Assembly: GCA_030447525.1 (NCBI GenBank) | Contig: JAUJOR010000018.1 | Span: 61,010 to 94,502 of the forward strand | Length of the DNA stretch: 33,493 nt | Direction of reading: 5' to 3' | From: Chloroflexota bacterium | Lineage (GTDB): Bacteria; Chloroflexota; UBA11872; UBA12225 | In this document: one piece after another, positions 16,199-23,790 of the stretch | Layout: the number at the start of each line of letters is the position of its first letter | How positions within the stretch are numbered: position 1 is the stretch's first letter | Position numbers and translations under genes: made by a program | Notes under the pieces: model-generated | What the model was told of the DNA's origin: nothing | Seen by the model: the letters and a program-made list of their open reading frames with translations, nothing else | Databases searched by the model: none

Positions 16199-16678
16199 CT
16201 AGCGACCGGCCATCGGTGTGGCCACGCCTCCGGTCGTCCCGCCGGTGGCGCCACTTACGGCCGAAGTCCCGACGGCGGGGGTGCCGGTGCCCGGCTGAGT
16301 TTGCTCCACAACCGGCTCATATGGTTCACGATAGTGCGCCGTAAAGAGGGCCAGGAACGAGAGAAGCATCCCTACGGCCAGGAACAGCCCGAGCATCAAG
16401 AAGGCAGAGAATACCCGACTGTCGAAGCGCAGGTGCATGTAAAAGGCGGCGATCAGGCCGAACTTGAGGACGGCCATGGTCATCAGCGCCGGCAGCTGCG
16501 GGATCTCCGGGAAGTACGTCACCGCCACCTCGGCCGCCGTGATGATGAAGAGCACGATGAAGACCAGGACGTATCTCCCGGCCCCCGGGTGCCCGGCCTC
16601 CGGAGAGGGGGCGGCGTGCGTGCCCGGCACACCGGAGGCACCGTGTGGCACCGGCTGGGCCGGGTGAGGACGCTCCAT
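16199..16678 (-). CDS. ctaF: Cytochrome c oxidase subunit IV (caa3 type)
   Basis: 159-aa small membrane subunit with three hydrophobic helices: YVLVFIVLFIITAAEVAVTY (36-55), LMTMAVLKFGLIAAFYMHLR (65-84) and FSAFLMLGLFLAVGMLLSFL. The KFGLIAAFYMHLRFD pattern is characteristic of prokaryotic COX4-type subunits. N- and C-terminal tails are Pro/Gly/Thr-rich; the C-tail contains GTSAVSGATGGTTGG. The ATG at 16678 follows an excellent ribosome site AAGGAGA eight bases upstream. It lies between ctaE and ctaG. The 218-bp gap to ctaE holds a TTGCAGCGC direct repeat at about 16772-16797. Confidence 0.88.
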   Translation of the reverse strand: MERPHPAQPVPHGASGVPGTHAAPSPEAGHPGAGRYVLVFIVLFIITAAEVAVTYFPEIPQLPALMTMAVLKFGLIAAFYMHLRFDSRVFSAFLMLGLFLAVGMLLSFLALFTAHYREPYEPVVEQTQPGTGTPAVGTSAVSGATGGTTGGVATPMAGR

Positions 16679-16896
16679 GAATGCGTTCTCCTTACTCAGA
16701 TGTCCCGACTACCACTGCAACGACACTTCCCCGGATACCCCAGTTCGCGTATTTCGATCTACAGACCGACGTTGCAGCGCTCAGCGTTTTGCAGCGCCCT
16801 TCCAGAAGGATTCCGGCGCCGGCTAGTGGCTCAGACCGCAAATACATGGTGTCCTCACCCGGTCAGATCATCGCCAATTACATGCAGCGTGACCCA

Positions 16897-17508
16897 CTAG
16901 GGGATGAGATAGATCAAGGTGAAGATAGCGACCCAGACGATATCGACGAAGTGCCAGTAGAGCCCGGCAATCTCCGCCCCGATGTAGTTGCCGGAGTTAA
17001 AGCCCCCCCGCATTGCCCGCGCGAAGCAAGCCAGCAGCCAGATCACGCCCAGAAAGACGTGCGTCCCGTGGAACCCGGTGAGGACGAGAAAGCATTGCCC
17101 GAAGATGCCGCTGGAAAGGGTGACGCCCTCCTGGGCCAGCTTGGTGAACTCGTAAGCCTGCCCGCCGAGAAAGGTCGTCCCTAGGACGGCCGTGGCCAAG
17201 AGCCAGTAGGCCCCCGCCCGGCGCCGGTCGTGCTGGATGGCGTTCAAGGCCAGGACCATCGTCAGGCTGCTGATCAGGAGGATGAACGCCAGCAGGGCGG
17301 TGAAGTTAATCCCCAGGACTTCATGGGGCTTGGGATCCCCGGCCAGGATCAAGGGACGGTAGACAAAGTAACTGGCGATGAGGGCACCGAAGAAGACGCA
17401 CTCGGAGCCCAAGAAGGCCCACATCCCCAGCTTGCGTACATCCAGCGACTCCAGCCCCGTCGGGGACTGGGCCAGCGGCTCACCGTGTCCTCGCGTCACG
17501 ACTGCCAT
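16897..17508 (-). CDS. ctaE: Cytochrome c oxidase subunit III
   Basis: 203-aa integral membrane subunit with five helices, the length of Bacillus-type CtaE (seven-helix proteobacterial forms are longer). Recognisable family segments are KLGMWAFLGSECVFFGALIA (31-50), SLTMVLALNAIQHDRR, FLVLTGFHGTHVFLGVIWLL and AGLYWHFVDIVWVAIFTLIY. The last holds the subunit III hallmark WHFVD. It stabilises subunit I and proton uptake. It is co-directional with ctaD, 189 bp downstream, and the intervening spacer has no clear promoter or terminator. The ATG at 17508 has only a weak purine stretch upstream. Confidence 0.93.
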   Translation of the reverse strand: MAVVTRGHGEPLAQSPTGLESLDVRKLGMWAFLGSECVFFGALIASYFVYRPLILAGDPKPHEVLGINFTALLAFILLISSLTMVLALNAIQHDRRRAGAYWLLATAVLGTTFLGGQAYEFTKLAQEGVTLSSGIFGQCFLVLTGFHGTHVFLGVIWLLACFARAMRGGFNSGNYIGAEIAGLYWHFVDIVWVAIFTLIYLIP

Positions 17509-17697
17509 AGCGTTTCTCGCGCAGCCCCCTCGTGCTTTGGTGCTTCGGCGTCACTCGCCCAACTGCTGGGCACTGTTCTACAACGCGGCGCATCTGCCTC
17601 ATCGCCCTGGCCTGGCAAGACGGCGGGGCCACAGGCGCAGCGCACGGTGCCAGATGGAGGCCTGTCCCCGCCGCCAGATGGGACGGCGCAGGTCCTG

Positions 17698-19629
17698 TTA
17701 ATCAGAGACTTGTCTCACCCAGCCATAGACCGACACCACGCCGTAGACCAGACCGCTGACGAGGAACGTAATCTTCAACACCGGCGGGGCAAACAGGAGG
17801 GCAAAGGCGATCAGCACCAGACCAAAGGCCAGGATCACCGGGAAGATGGTCGGGTTGGGGAGGTGGAAGGCGTGGGCCGCGCCGCCCTGATGGGCGCCCT
17901 GCTCCCCCTCACCTGTAGCCGCGACGTCGTCGGCCGGGTGGCTAACGGCATCCACGTTCGTCCGAGGCGCGGTGGCGCCGTGCGCCCCCTCCGGATCGCG
18001 GTCTTCCCACAAGGGGTAGCGGCTGTAGACAACCGGCACGGCATCGAAGTTGTGCGCCGGGGGCGGGGAGGTGGTCGACCACTCCAGGGTGGCCGCCTCC
18101 CAAGGGTTATCCGGCACCACCTCCGCCGGCCGGCGCGCCGAGAGAAAGGCGTTGACGACGAAGATCAGGATAGAGATGCCCAGGAGGTAGGAGCCCAGCG
18201 TGGCCACGAGGTTCCACAGCTCGAATCCCTGGTTGGGGAAGTACGTGTAGATGCGCCGGGGCATGCCCTCCGTGCCCAGCCAGTGCATCGGAAAGAAGGT
18301 CAGGTTGAAGCCCACCATCTGCAACCAGAAATGTGCCTTGCCCAAGCCCTCGTTCAGGAAACGGCCGAACATCTTGGGCCACCAGTAATACAGGCCGGCA
18401 AAGAGGCCGAAGATAGATCCCCCGAAGAGGACGTAGTGGATGTGGGCGACGACGTAGTAGGTATCCGTCTGCTGGAAGTCTACCGGCGGTGAGGCCAGGG
18501 TGATCCCGGAGATGCCCCCAATGATGAAATTGGCAATGAAGCCACAGGCGAACAAGAGGGGAGTGCGGAAGCGCAGCGAACCCCCCCACAAGGTGCCAAT
18601 CCAGTTGAAGATCTTCACCCCGGTGGGTACACCGATCAGGAAGCTCCCGGTGGCAAAGGCCCCGTTGGCGATCTCCCCCAGGCCCGTAACAAACATGTGG
18701 TGCGCCCACACGGTGAAGCCGAGGAAGCCGATGGCCACGCTGGAGTAGGCGATAAAGGAGTAGCCGAAGATCGGCTTACGGGAGAAGACCGGCAGCACCT
18801 CTGAGACGATCCCCATGGCCGGGAGGATCATGATGTACACCTCAGGGTGCCCGAAAAACCAGAACAAATGCTGCCACAGCAGCGGGTCGCCCCCCCCACT
18901 GGGGAGGAAGAAGCTTGTCCCGGCCAGGCGGTCGAACATGAGCAGGATGAGGGCGATGGTGATGCTGGGGAAGGCGAAGATGATCAGGAAGGAGGTGATC
19001 AGAGTCACCCAGGTAAAGAGGGGCAGGCGCATGAAGGTCATGCCCGGGGCCCGCATCTTGAGGATGGTGACAATAAAGTTCACTGCCCCGGCGATAGAGG
19101 CGATGCCCAGGAGCTGTAGTCCCAGGAGCCAGAAGTCAGGGCCGGTCCCAGGATTGAAGGGGCGCTCGGTGAGCGGAGCGTAGGCAAACCAGCCGGTGTT
19201 GGGCGCCCCGCCCATGACGAAGCTGAGATTCAGGAAGATCCCGCCGAAGAAGAACAGCCAGAAGCTAAAGGCGTTCAGGCGGGGGTAGGCCATGTCCGCC
19301 GCCCCTATCATCAACGGGACAACGTAGTTCCCCACGCCGACGCTCATGGGCATGACGCCCAGGAAGATCATCGTCGTGGCGTGCATCGTGAACACCTGGT
19401 TGTAGAGGTCCGGGTGGAGAAAGGTGTTCAGGGGGGAGATGAGCTGCGTGCGCACCAGCAAGGCCTCGAAGCCCCCGATGAGAAAGAAGGCCAGGGAGGC
19501 GGCAATGTACATGATGCCGATCTTCTTGTGATCGACCGTCGCCAGCCATTGCCACCCGTACCACTCGCGACGGAGCTCGAGCGGGGACGCTTCCTGCTGC
19601 GGGACGGGAACCGCGACCTGAGCTGCCAT
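17698..19629 (-). CDS. ctaD: Cytochrome c oxidase subunit I, A-type haem-copper oxidase, C-terminal extension
   Basis: Catalytic subunit that reduces oxygen to water and pumps protons. Numbering is from the ATG at 19629 (643 aa), chosen because GGGAAGAGAG lies just upstream, rather than the TTG at 19647. Haem a ligand His83 is in TMHATTM. CuB ligands are His261 in WFFGHPEVY with cross-link Tyr265, and His310/311 in VWAHHMF. Haem ligands His396/398 are in VVAHIHYV. D-channel Asp112 (GAADMAYPR), Glu263 (GHPEVY) and K-channel Lys339 (PTGVKIF) are all present, so this is an A1-type pump. After the usual twelfth helix there is a linker of about 70 residues rich in His/Asp/Ala and two extra C-terminal helices (about 590-640). 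Confidence 0.96.
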   Translation of the reverse strand: MAAQVAVPVPQQEASPLELRREWYGWQWLATVDHKKIGIMYIAASLAFFLIGGFEALLVRTQLISPLNTFLHPDLYNQVFTMHATTMIFLGVMPMSVGVGNYVVPLMIGAADMAYPRLNAFSFWLFFFGGIFLNLSFVMGGAPNTGWFAYAPLTERPFNPGTGPDFWLLGLQLLGIASIAGAVNFIVTILKMRAPGMTFMRLPLFTWVTLITSFLIIFAFPSITIALILLMFDRLAGTSFFLPSGGGDPLLWQHLFWFFGHPEVYIMILPAMGIVSEVLPVFSRKPIFGYSFIAYSSVAIGFLGFTVWAHHMFVTGLGEIANGAFATGSFLIGVPTGVKIFNWIGTLWGGSLRFRTPLLFACGFIANFIIGGISGITLASPPVDFQQTDTYYVVAHIHYVLFGGSIFGLFAGLYYWWPKMFGRFLNEGLGKAHFWLQMVGFNLTFFPMHWLGTEGMPRRIYTYFPNQGFELWNLVATLGSYLLGISILIFVVNAFLSARRPAEVVPDNPWEAATLEWSTTSPPPAHNFDAVPVVYSRYPLWEDRDPEGAHGATAPRTNVDAVSHPADDVAATGEGEQGAHQGGAAHAFHLPNPTIFPVILAFGLVLIAFALLFAPPVLKITFLVSGLVYGVVSVYGWVRQVSD

Positions 19630-19648
19630 CTGTGTCTCTCTTCCCAAT

Positions 19649-19693
19649 ACCAGTCCCTGAACTACCGGTCCGCGAACTACCAGTCCCTGAGCT
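19649..19693. repeat. Three tandem 15-bp repeats in the ctaC-ctaD spacer
   Basis: The units ACCAGTCCCTGAACT, ACCGGTCCGCGAACT and ACCAGTCCCTGAGCT abut exactly at 19649-19663, 19664-19678 and 19679-19693. They occupy most of the gap between ctaC and ctaD, just upstream of the ctaD ribosome site. The middle copy has diverged at three positions, so the array is not brand new. Confidence 0.88.
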
Positions 19694-19716
19694 ACCTAGT
19701 CGGTACCTTGCCCGGT

Positions 19717-20835
19717 CTACTTCAAGCTCTGGAGATAGGCCACCAAGGCGTCGACGTCCTGGTCGCTCAGGTTCAAGTTCGGCATCAAGTTCCCCGGCTT
19801 GACCGCCTGCGGGTTCCGCAGCCAGCGTCTCATGTTCTCCGGCGTATTTGTCAGCGTGTTGGCGGCGATGCTCCGCCGGCTCCCCACGTGGGTCAGCTCC
19901 GGGCCGACCCGCGCCTGGGCGGCCGTGCCGCGGATGGCGTGGCAGGTGACGCAGGCCCCGTTGGCAAAGACCTGCGCCCCGCGCGTCACGAGCGACTCGC
20001 TGGCCGCGCCGGCAGCGGGCGTCACCCCGGCGGTAGCGCCCGGCGTCGCCCCAGGTGTGACGCCGGCGGTAAAGGATGGGATGCTGCGCTCGTTGCGCAC
20101 CCAGGCGTCGAACTCGCCTTGCGGCTGGGCCACCAGGAGCATGCGCATCATGGCATGCTGCACGCCGCAGAACTCAGAGCACTGGCCGCTGTAGACCCCG
20201 GCCTCGTCGGCCTGCAGGCTCATCTTATTGATCCGTCCGGGGATGGCGTCCATCTTCCCGGCCAGGTAGGGCACCCAGTAGCTGTGGATCACGTCGGCCG
20301 AGGAGAGCTCCACCTGGATCGGCACCCCCACCGGGATGTGCATCTCGTTGGCCGTGGTCACACCGAGGTCGGGGTACTGGAACTCCCACCACCACTGGTG
20401 GCCGATCACCCGTACGGTGATGAACTCCCCTGTTGGGGGCGTAGCCAGAACGGCCTGGGTGCGGAAGGTCACGGCCAGAATAACCGTCAGGATCAGCGCC
20501 GGGACGAGCGTCCAAGTGACCTCCAGGCGGGTGTTGCCATGGAGCTGGGCCGGCAGGGGATCTCCGGGGCGTCCGCGGAAGCGGAAGATGGCATAGAGGA
20601 GCAGCCCTTCGACGGCGAAGAAGACGACCACGGCCGGCCAGAACAGCCAGGTGACGAGGAGGTCATAGATGTGGTGGGCCGCCGGTCCCTTGGGGTTGAG
20701 TGTGCTTAGTGGATTGTTGGTCGTACAGCCCCCCAGCAGGGCGGCGAAGGCCAGCAGCAGCGTCGCCCAAAGCGCGATCCTGACTCGTGATGCCGCGCTA
20801 CAGCGAGGCTCGCGGCGACGCGGATTACCCAACAT
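19717..20835 (-). CDS. ctaC: Cytochrome c oxidase subunit II with fused cytochrome c domain (caa3)
   Basis: 372-aa lipoprotein subunit that accepts electrons. Numbering is from the ATG at 20835. The signal peptide ends in lipobox LLGGC (Cys37). Two helices follow (about 57-86 and 106-127). The cupredoxin domain carries GHQWWWEFQYP near 145-155, and the CuA ligands are His184, Cys219, Cys223, His227 and Met230 (VYSGQCSEFCGVQHAMM). A Thr/Ala/Gly/Pro linker leads to a class I cytochrome c domain with CVTCH at 295-299 and distal Met351 in GNLMPN. The start is fixed by a promoter at 20859-20887 and GGGAG ten bases upstream; an earlier in-frame ATG at 20868 overlaps the -10 box. First gene of the oxidase cluster. 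Confidence 0.95.
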   Translation of the reverse strand: MLGNPRRREPRCSAASRVRIALWATLLLAFAALLGGCTTNNPLSTLNPKGPAAHHIYDLLVTWLFWPAVVVFFAVEGLLLYAIFRFRGRPGDPLPAQLHGNTRLEVTWTLVPALILTVILAVTFRTQAVLATPPTGEFITVRVIGHQWWWEFQYPDLGVTTANEMHIPVGVPIQVELSSADVIHSYWVPYLAGKMDAIPGRINKMSLQADEAGVYSGQCSEFCGVQHAMMRMLLVAQPQGEFDAWVRNERSIPSFTAGVTPGATPGATAGVTPAAGAASESLVTRGAQVFANGACVTCHAIRGTAAQARVGPELTHVGSRRSIAANTLTNTPENMRRWLRNPQAVKPGNLMPNLNLSDQDVDALVAYLQSLK

Positions 20836-20858
20836 GCACTGGTTGCTCCCAGACGCCG

Positions 20859-20887
20859 GTTGTAGCATGCTGCTATGTGCCGGTCAA
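20859..20887 (-). promoter_or_regulatory. Promoter of the cta cluster, TTGACC-N17-TACAAC
   Basis: On the minus strand, TTGACC (20887-20882) and TACAAC (20864-20859) are separated by exactly 17 bp. A start point near 20852 would give a short leader of about 17 nt that contains the GGGAG ribosome site of ctaC. Confidence 0.6.
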
Positions 20888-21049
20888 CCCTCTGCACCAG
20901 GATGGCACAACCATAGGGGATTACCGGGGCAAAGATGGGCGGAGGGCCTCACCCACCCGCCAGTTCTGGCCCTGGACCAGGGGGCTGGCCGTTGATGAAC
21001 ACCACCAACGCTTGCCCCGACCAGCGCTGGCGCCGGCTTTGCCCGCCGG

Positions 21050-22264
21050 TCAGACCCGTGGTATAGCACGCCTGACGACGAGCGTGAGCGGGACGATTAA
21101 GGCGGTGACGGCGGCCATGGCGGCGAACGTGACCGCCAGCCCGGCCCGGTCGGCCAGCAGGCCGTAGAGCAGCGGGGCCAGGGCGGAGGCCATCAAGCTG
21201 CAGGTGTAGTAGAGGCCATACCCGCGGGCGCGTTTGCCGACGTCTACCAGGCCGGCGACGGCGGCGTAGAGCACGGAAGACGTACCGTTGAGCACGAACC
21301 CCAGGGGGAGGAGGGCCATCAGCACCCAGGCCCCCGGGGTGGCGAGCGCGCCGAGGAGTGCGGCCGCGGTCACCAGCTCCGTGACCACGATGGTGGCCAC
21401 CGAGCCGTAGCGGTCACTCAGCGGGCCGCAGAAGAACTTCCCGGCGGCGCCGGCACCGAAGAGGAGGGCGAAGGCGGCGCTCAGCATCGGCGGGGCCAGT
21501 CCCTTGGCCTGGAGCAGAAAGGGCAGGAAGGTGAGAGCGGCCCCCCGGGCGGCCGAGTCCAACATGCCGATGGCGGTGAGGGCGGCGAAGGGCGCCGGCC
21601 GGGGGATGCCCCAGCCACCACCGGCCGGCGGAGCCCGCCCCCCTACGGCCCCTTTGCCGGCGGGCCACGACTGCGGCGCCGCGGCGCCGCGGGCCACGAC
21701 CAGGAGGTAGAGGAGGGCGAATCCCGCGCCCAGGGCCCCCAGCGTGACGCAGCCGGCGCGCCCGCCCCCAACAAAGGTGGCCCCGCCGACGAGGACCGGG
21801 GCCAACACCGTGCCGACGTCCCCGGCGAACATGAGCGTGCCGATGGCCGTACCCCCGCGCCGGCCGGCGAACAGGCGGGAGACGACAGAGGAGGCGACAG
21901 GATGCTGCACGCTTCCGCCGAGTCCGGCCAGGAGCGTGATAGCCAGCAGGGGCCCGAAGCCGGTGGCCATGGCCATGGCCAGCAGGCCGGCGCCGACCCA
22001 GCCGGTGCCTAGGGCGAGCAGGGCGTGCTCGCTGAAGCGCTCGGCCACGATCCCGGCCGGCACCTGGAACAGGGACGAGCTCCCGGAAAAGGCGGTCTTG
22101 ACCAGCCCCACCTGGGCGTACGTTAGCCCCAGGTCGACGGCCAGGAACGGCAGAAGAGGATACACCCCGGCGAAGAGGGCGTCGTTGACGACATGCATCG
22201 CGGCGCAGGCGGACAGCTGCCGCTGCGGCGTCGTCCACGTCCAGCCCACCACGGGGTACCTCAT
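21050..22264 (-). CDS. Major facilitator superfamily transporter (Fsr-like)
   Basis: About 404-aa membrane protein with two six-helix bundles. The N-terminal segment HVVNDALFAGVYPLLPFLAV, followed by GLTYAQVGLVKTAFSGSSSL, resembles the fosmidomycin-resistance (Fsr) branch of MFS exporters. The loop-2/3 region IVAERFSEHALL and loop-8/9 FCGPLSDRYGSVATIVV are MFS gating motifs. The central loop (about 200-225) is Gly/Ala/Pro-rich. The substrate cannot be read from the sequence. It lies downstream of and divergent from the nuclease-like gene at 22592; the ctaC promoter region is beyond its 3' end. The ATG at 22264 was chosen over an alternative start at 22282. No terminator was noted. Confidence 0.8.
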   Translation of the reverse strand: MRYPVVGWTWTTPQRQLSACAAMHVVNDALFAGVYPLLPFLAVDLGLTYAQVGLVKTAFSGSSSLFQVPAGIVAERFSEHALLALGTGWVGAGLLAMAMATGFGPLLAITLLAGLGGSVQHPVASSVVSRLFAGRRGGTAIGTLMFAGDVGTVLAPVLVGGATFVGGGRAGCVTLGALGAGFALLYLLVVARGAAAPQSWPAGKGAVGGRAPPAGGGWGIPRPAPFAALTAIGMLDSAARGAALTFLPFLLQAKGLAPPMLSAAFALLFGAGAAGKFFCGPLSDRYGSVATIVVTELVTAAALLGALATPGAWVLMALLPLGFVLNGTSSVLYAAVAGLVDVGKRARGYGLYYTCSLMASALAPLLYGLLADRAGLAVTFAAMAAVTALIVPLTLVVRRAIPRV

Positions 22265-22591
22265 TCCGTGGGCAGTACACATCGCGTGAGGCGGCGCTGG
22301 AGCGTGGCCTGGCGGGTCATGGAGGGGTGGCTTGTACCTGTTCCTCGGGACGGCGCTCTCCAGCGGGGATCATGCCTCACAAGTGAAGCGGCACGCCTAC
22401 AAGAGGCACGCCTACGAAGGTGATCTGGCGCCCGGTCTTGACGGTGGACAGCCCCTGTCCCGAGGACGGGAGCCCAATAAAGGGCTCAGTAAAAGGCTCA
22501 GCAAGGGGCCCAGTATAGGGGGCCGGTCACACCGGTCACAGGGGAGGGTCGGCAATCCACAAGTCGTACACTGTCAGAGCGAGAGACGGAA
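22265..22591. other. Divergent spacer filled with short tandem duplications
   Basis: There is no credible gene in this 327-bp gap. It holds three separate duplications. GCACGCCTAC is repeated with 15-bp period (22391-22400, 22406-22415). Three 12-bp units of the form TAAAGGGCTCAG run from 22478 to 22513. CCGGTCACA is repeated twice (22523-22540). A CCTGTCC/GGACGGG hairpin lies at about 22454-22470. An open frame across it shows four-residue repeats only because the DNA repeats are multiples of three. Confidence 0.75.
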
Positions 22592-23248
22592 GTGGCAACG
22601 TCCGTGCACACGTCGCTCCGGCGTCCGGCTGTGGTGCTCCGTCAAACGGTTGCAGCGGTGTTCGCCCCAGACTGGGGAACGCTGCACATCAGCCTTGACC
22701 GGGCAGTAGCACCGTCCCAGCCGCACGGGGATTCGCCCGCCCGCCGGGAGGGGGGACGCCAGGGGCGTCGCGCATCCTATCCTGTACGGTGGATTGGGCC
22801 CCTGGTGGTGTGCCTAGCGGCCCTGGCGCTGGGGGCTTGTCTGGGAGGCAGCCCAGTGGCTGCGCCAGGCGCACCCAGGGCGTCTGAGGCCTCCGCCAGA
22901 GAGGCGAGCGGGCGTGCCCCGGGGCCGGGCCGGGCTGAGGCGGAGCGTGTCGCCCGCAGCGCCACGTGGTCGCCGGGCCAACTCCAGGCGCACTTCGCGA
23001 AGCACGGGCGGGAAGGACCCTACGCTACGATCGAGGCCTACGACGCCAGCGCGCGGGAGACGATCCGTGTCGGGCGCGAGTTCACCTATCTCGACCGCAC
23101 GACGGGGGCGCGCCGACGCGGATTTTACGATTTGTCAACGAATGGCTTTACAGGGGTGACTGAGGATGGGAGGCGGATCACCACGTACTTCCATCCCGAC
23201 AGCGGCGAGCACTACGTGCGGGGCTTGCTGGAGTCCACGTACCGTTGA
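22592..23248 (+). CDS. Lipoprotein with C-terminal BECR-fold nuclease-like domain (candidate toxin)
   Basis: 218 aa from the GTG at 22592. A hydrophobic segment with lipobox LALGAC (78-83) indicates export and lipid anchoring. About 60 residues precede it, which is long for a signal peptide, so the true start may be later. Residues 84-125 form an Ala/Pro/Arg-rich linker. The last 90 residues contain LQAHFAKHG (131-139), FTYLDRTTGARRRGFYDLST (164-183), and TGVTEDGRRITTYFHPD (187-203). From memory this HF-x-KHG plus YD-x-GV-x-DG-x-TYF-x-PD pattern resembles the phage Barnase-EndoU-ColicinE5/D-RelE-like (PBECR) nuclease domains. Candidate catalytic residues are His134, His138, Arg195 and Thr197/198. 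The stop overlaps the start of the next gene (TTGA), so the two are likely co-translated. Nuclease or toxin activity is an inference. Confidence 0.6.
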   Translation: MATSVHTSLRRPAVVLRQTVAAVFAPDWGTLHISLDRAVAPSQPHGDSPARREGGRQGRRASYPVRWIGPLVVCLAALALGACLGGSPVAAPGAPRASEASAREASGRAPGPGRAEAERVARSATWSPGQLQAHFAKHGREGPYATIEAYDASARETIRVGREFTYLDRTTGARRRGFYDLSTNGFTGVTEDGRRITTYFHPDSGEHYVRGLLESTYR

Positions 23249-23700
23249 GCCGGGCCCAGCCTGATACCGGGGATGTCCAGCCCGTGGCCCGGGCGCCGGG
23301 GCCAGGGGGGCGCCGGCCTCTCCACGGGCCGGCGGCGCCGGTGCTGGAGCGCCTCTTCGCCGCGCGCGGGCTGCGCTCGGGTGAGTGGTGGCCATTCCTC
23401 GTCCAGGAGGAAGGTACGCCCCTCCCCGGGGGCCTCGAGGCCCTCAGCGGCTTCGTGCTCACCCGCAGCGGCGACGTCTACGGCTGGTGGTTGGACTGGG
23501 CGCCGGCAGACGCGGGCCTGGCGGCAGACGAGGGCCTGGCGACAGGTCGTACAGGGAGCGGTGGGATCGAGACGGGCGCGCCCGGGGCTCCCCAGGGGCG
23601 GTACGTTCTGGATCGATGGTGGCGAGTCGCTGCCCCTGAGCGCGAGTTCGCCGCCGACGCCGAGTACCGGGGGGCGCGGGAGCGCCTGGGGCTGCCGTAA
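23245..23700 (+). CDS. Small Trp-rich protein overlapping the nuclease-like gene; candidate immunity protein
   Basis: 151 aa from the TTG at 23245, overlapping the upstream stop in a TTGA arrangement that suggests translational coupling; GTG at 23284 or 23341 are alternatives. It has no signal peptide or membrane helix, so it should be cytoplasmic. Core segments are GEWWPFLVQEEG, SGFVLTRSGDVYGWWLDWAP and GRYVLDRWWRVA, with many Trp and acidic residues. A Gly/Ala-rich insert between them includes an 18-bp DNA duplication (23504-23521, 23522-23539). I do not recognise the family. Its position directly after a nuclease-like gene, small size and apparent acidity fit an immunity or antitoxin role; it could equally be an unrelated conserved hypothetical protein. 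Confidence 0.5.
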   Translation: MSRAQPDTGDVQPVARAPGPGGRRPLHGPAAPVLERLFAARGLRSGEWWPFLVQEEGTPLPGGLEALSGFVLTRSGDVYGWWLDWAPADAGLAADEGLATGRTGSGGIETGAPGAPQGRYVLDRWWRVAAPEREFAADAEYRGARERLGLP

Positions 23701-23790
23701 GGCATGATGGTTCTTCTTCGGCTGACCTACCGACTGGCCGGCCGGCGACGAGGCTGCGCCATGCCCGGCGGCCGGCTGCCCTGCTAGCTC

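Noticed and set aside
17230..18492. 420-codon plus-strand frame over the ctaD/ctaE region
   Set aside because: Opposite strand of unmistakable oxidase genes; no motif, ribosome site or hydrophobic pattern of its own.
19381..20709. 442-codon plus-strand frame opposite ctaC/ctaD
   Set aside because: Shadow of the oxidase genes caused by high GC.
22332..22709. Small repeat protein with KRHAY and KGLS-type repeats
   Set aside because: The peptide repeats come from 15-bp and 12-bp DNA duplications, and the frame runs into the better supported nuclease-like gene.
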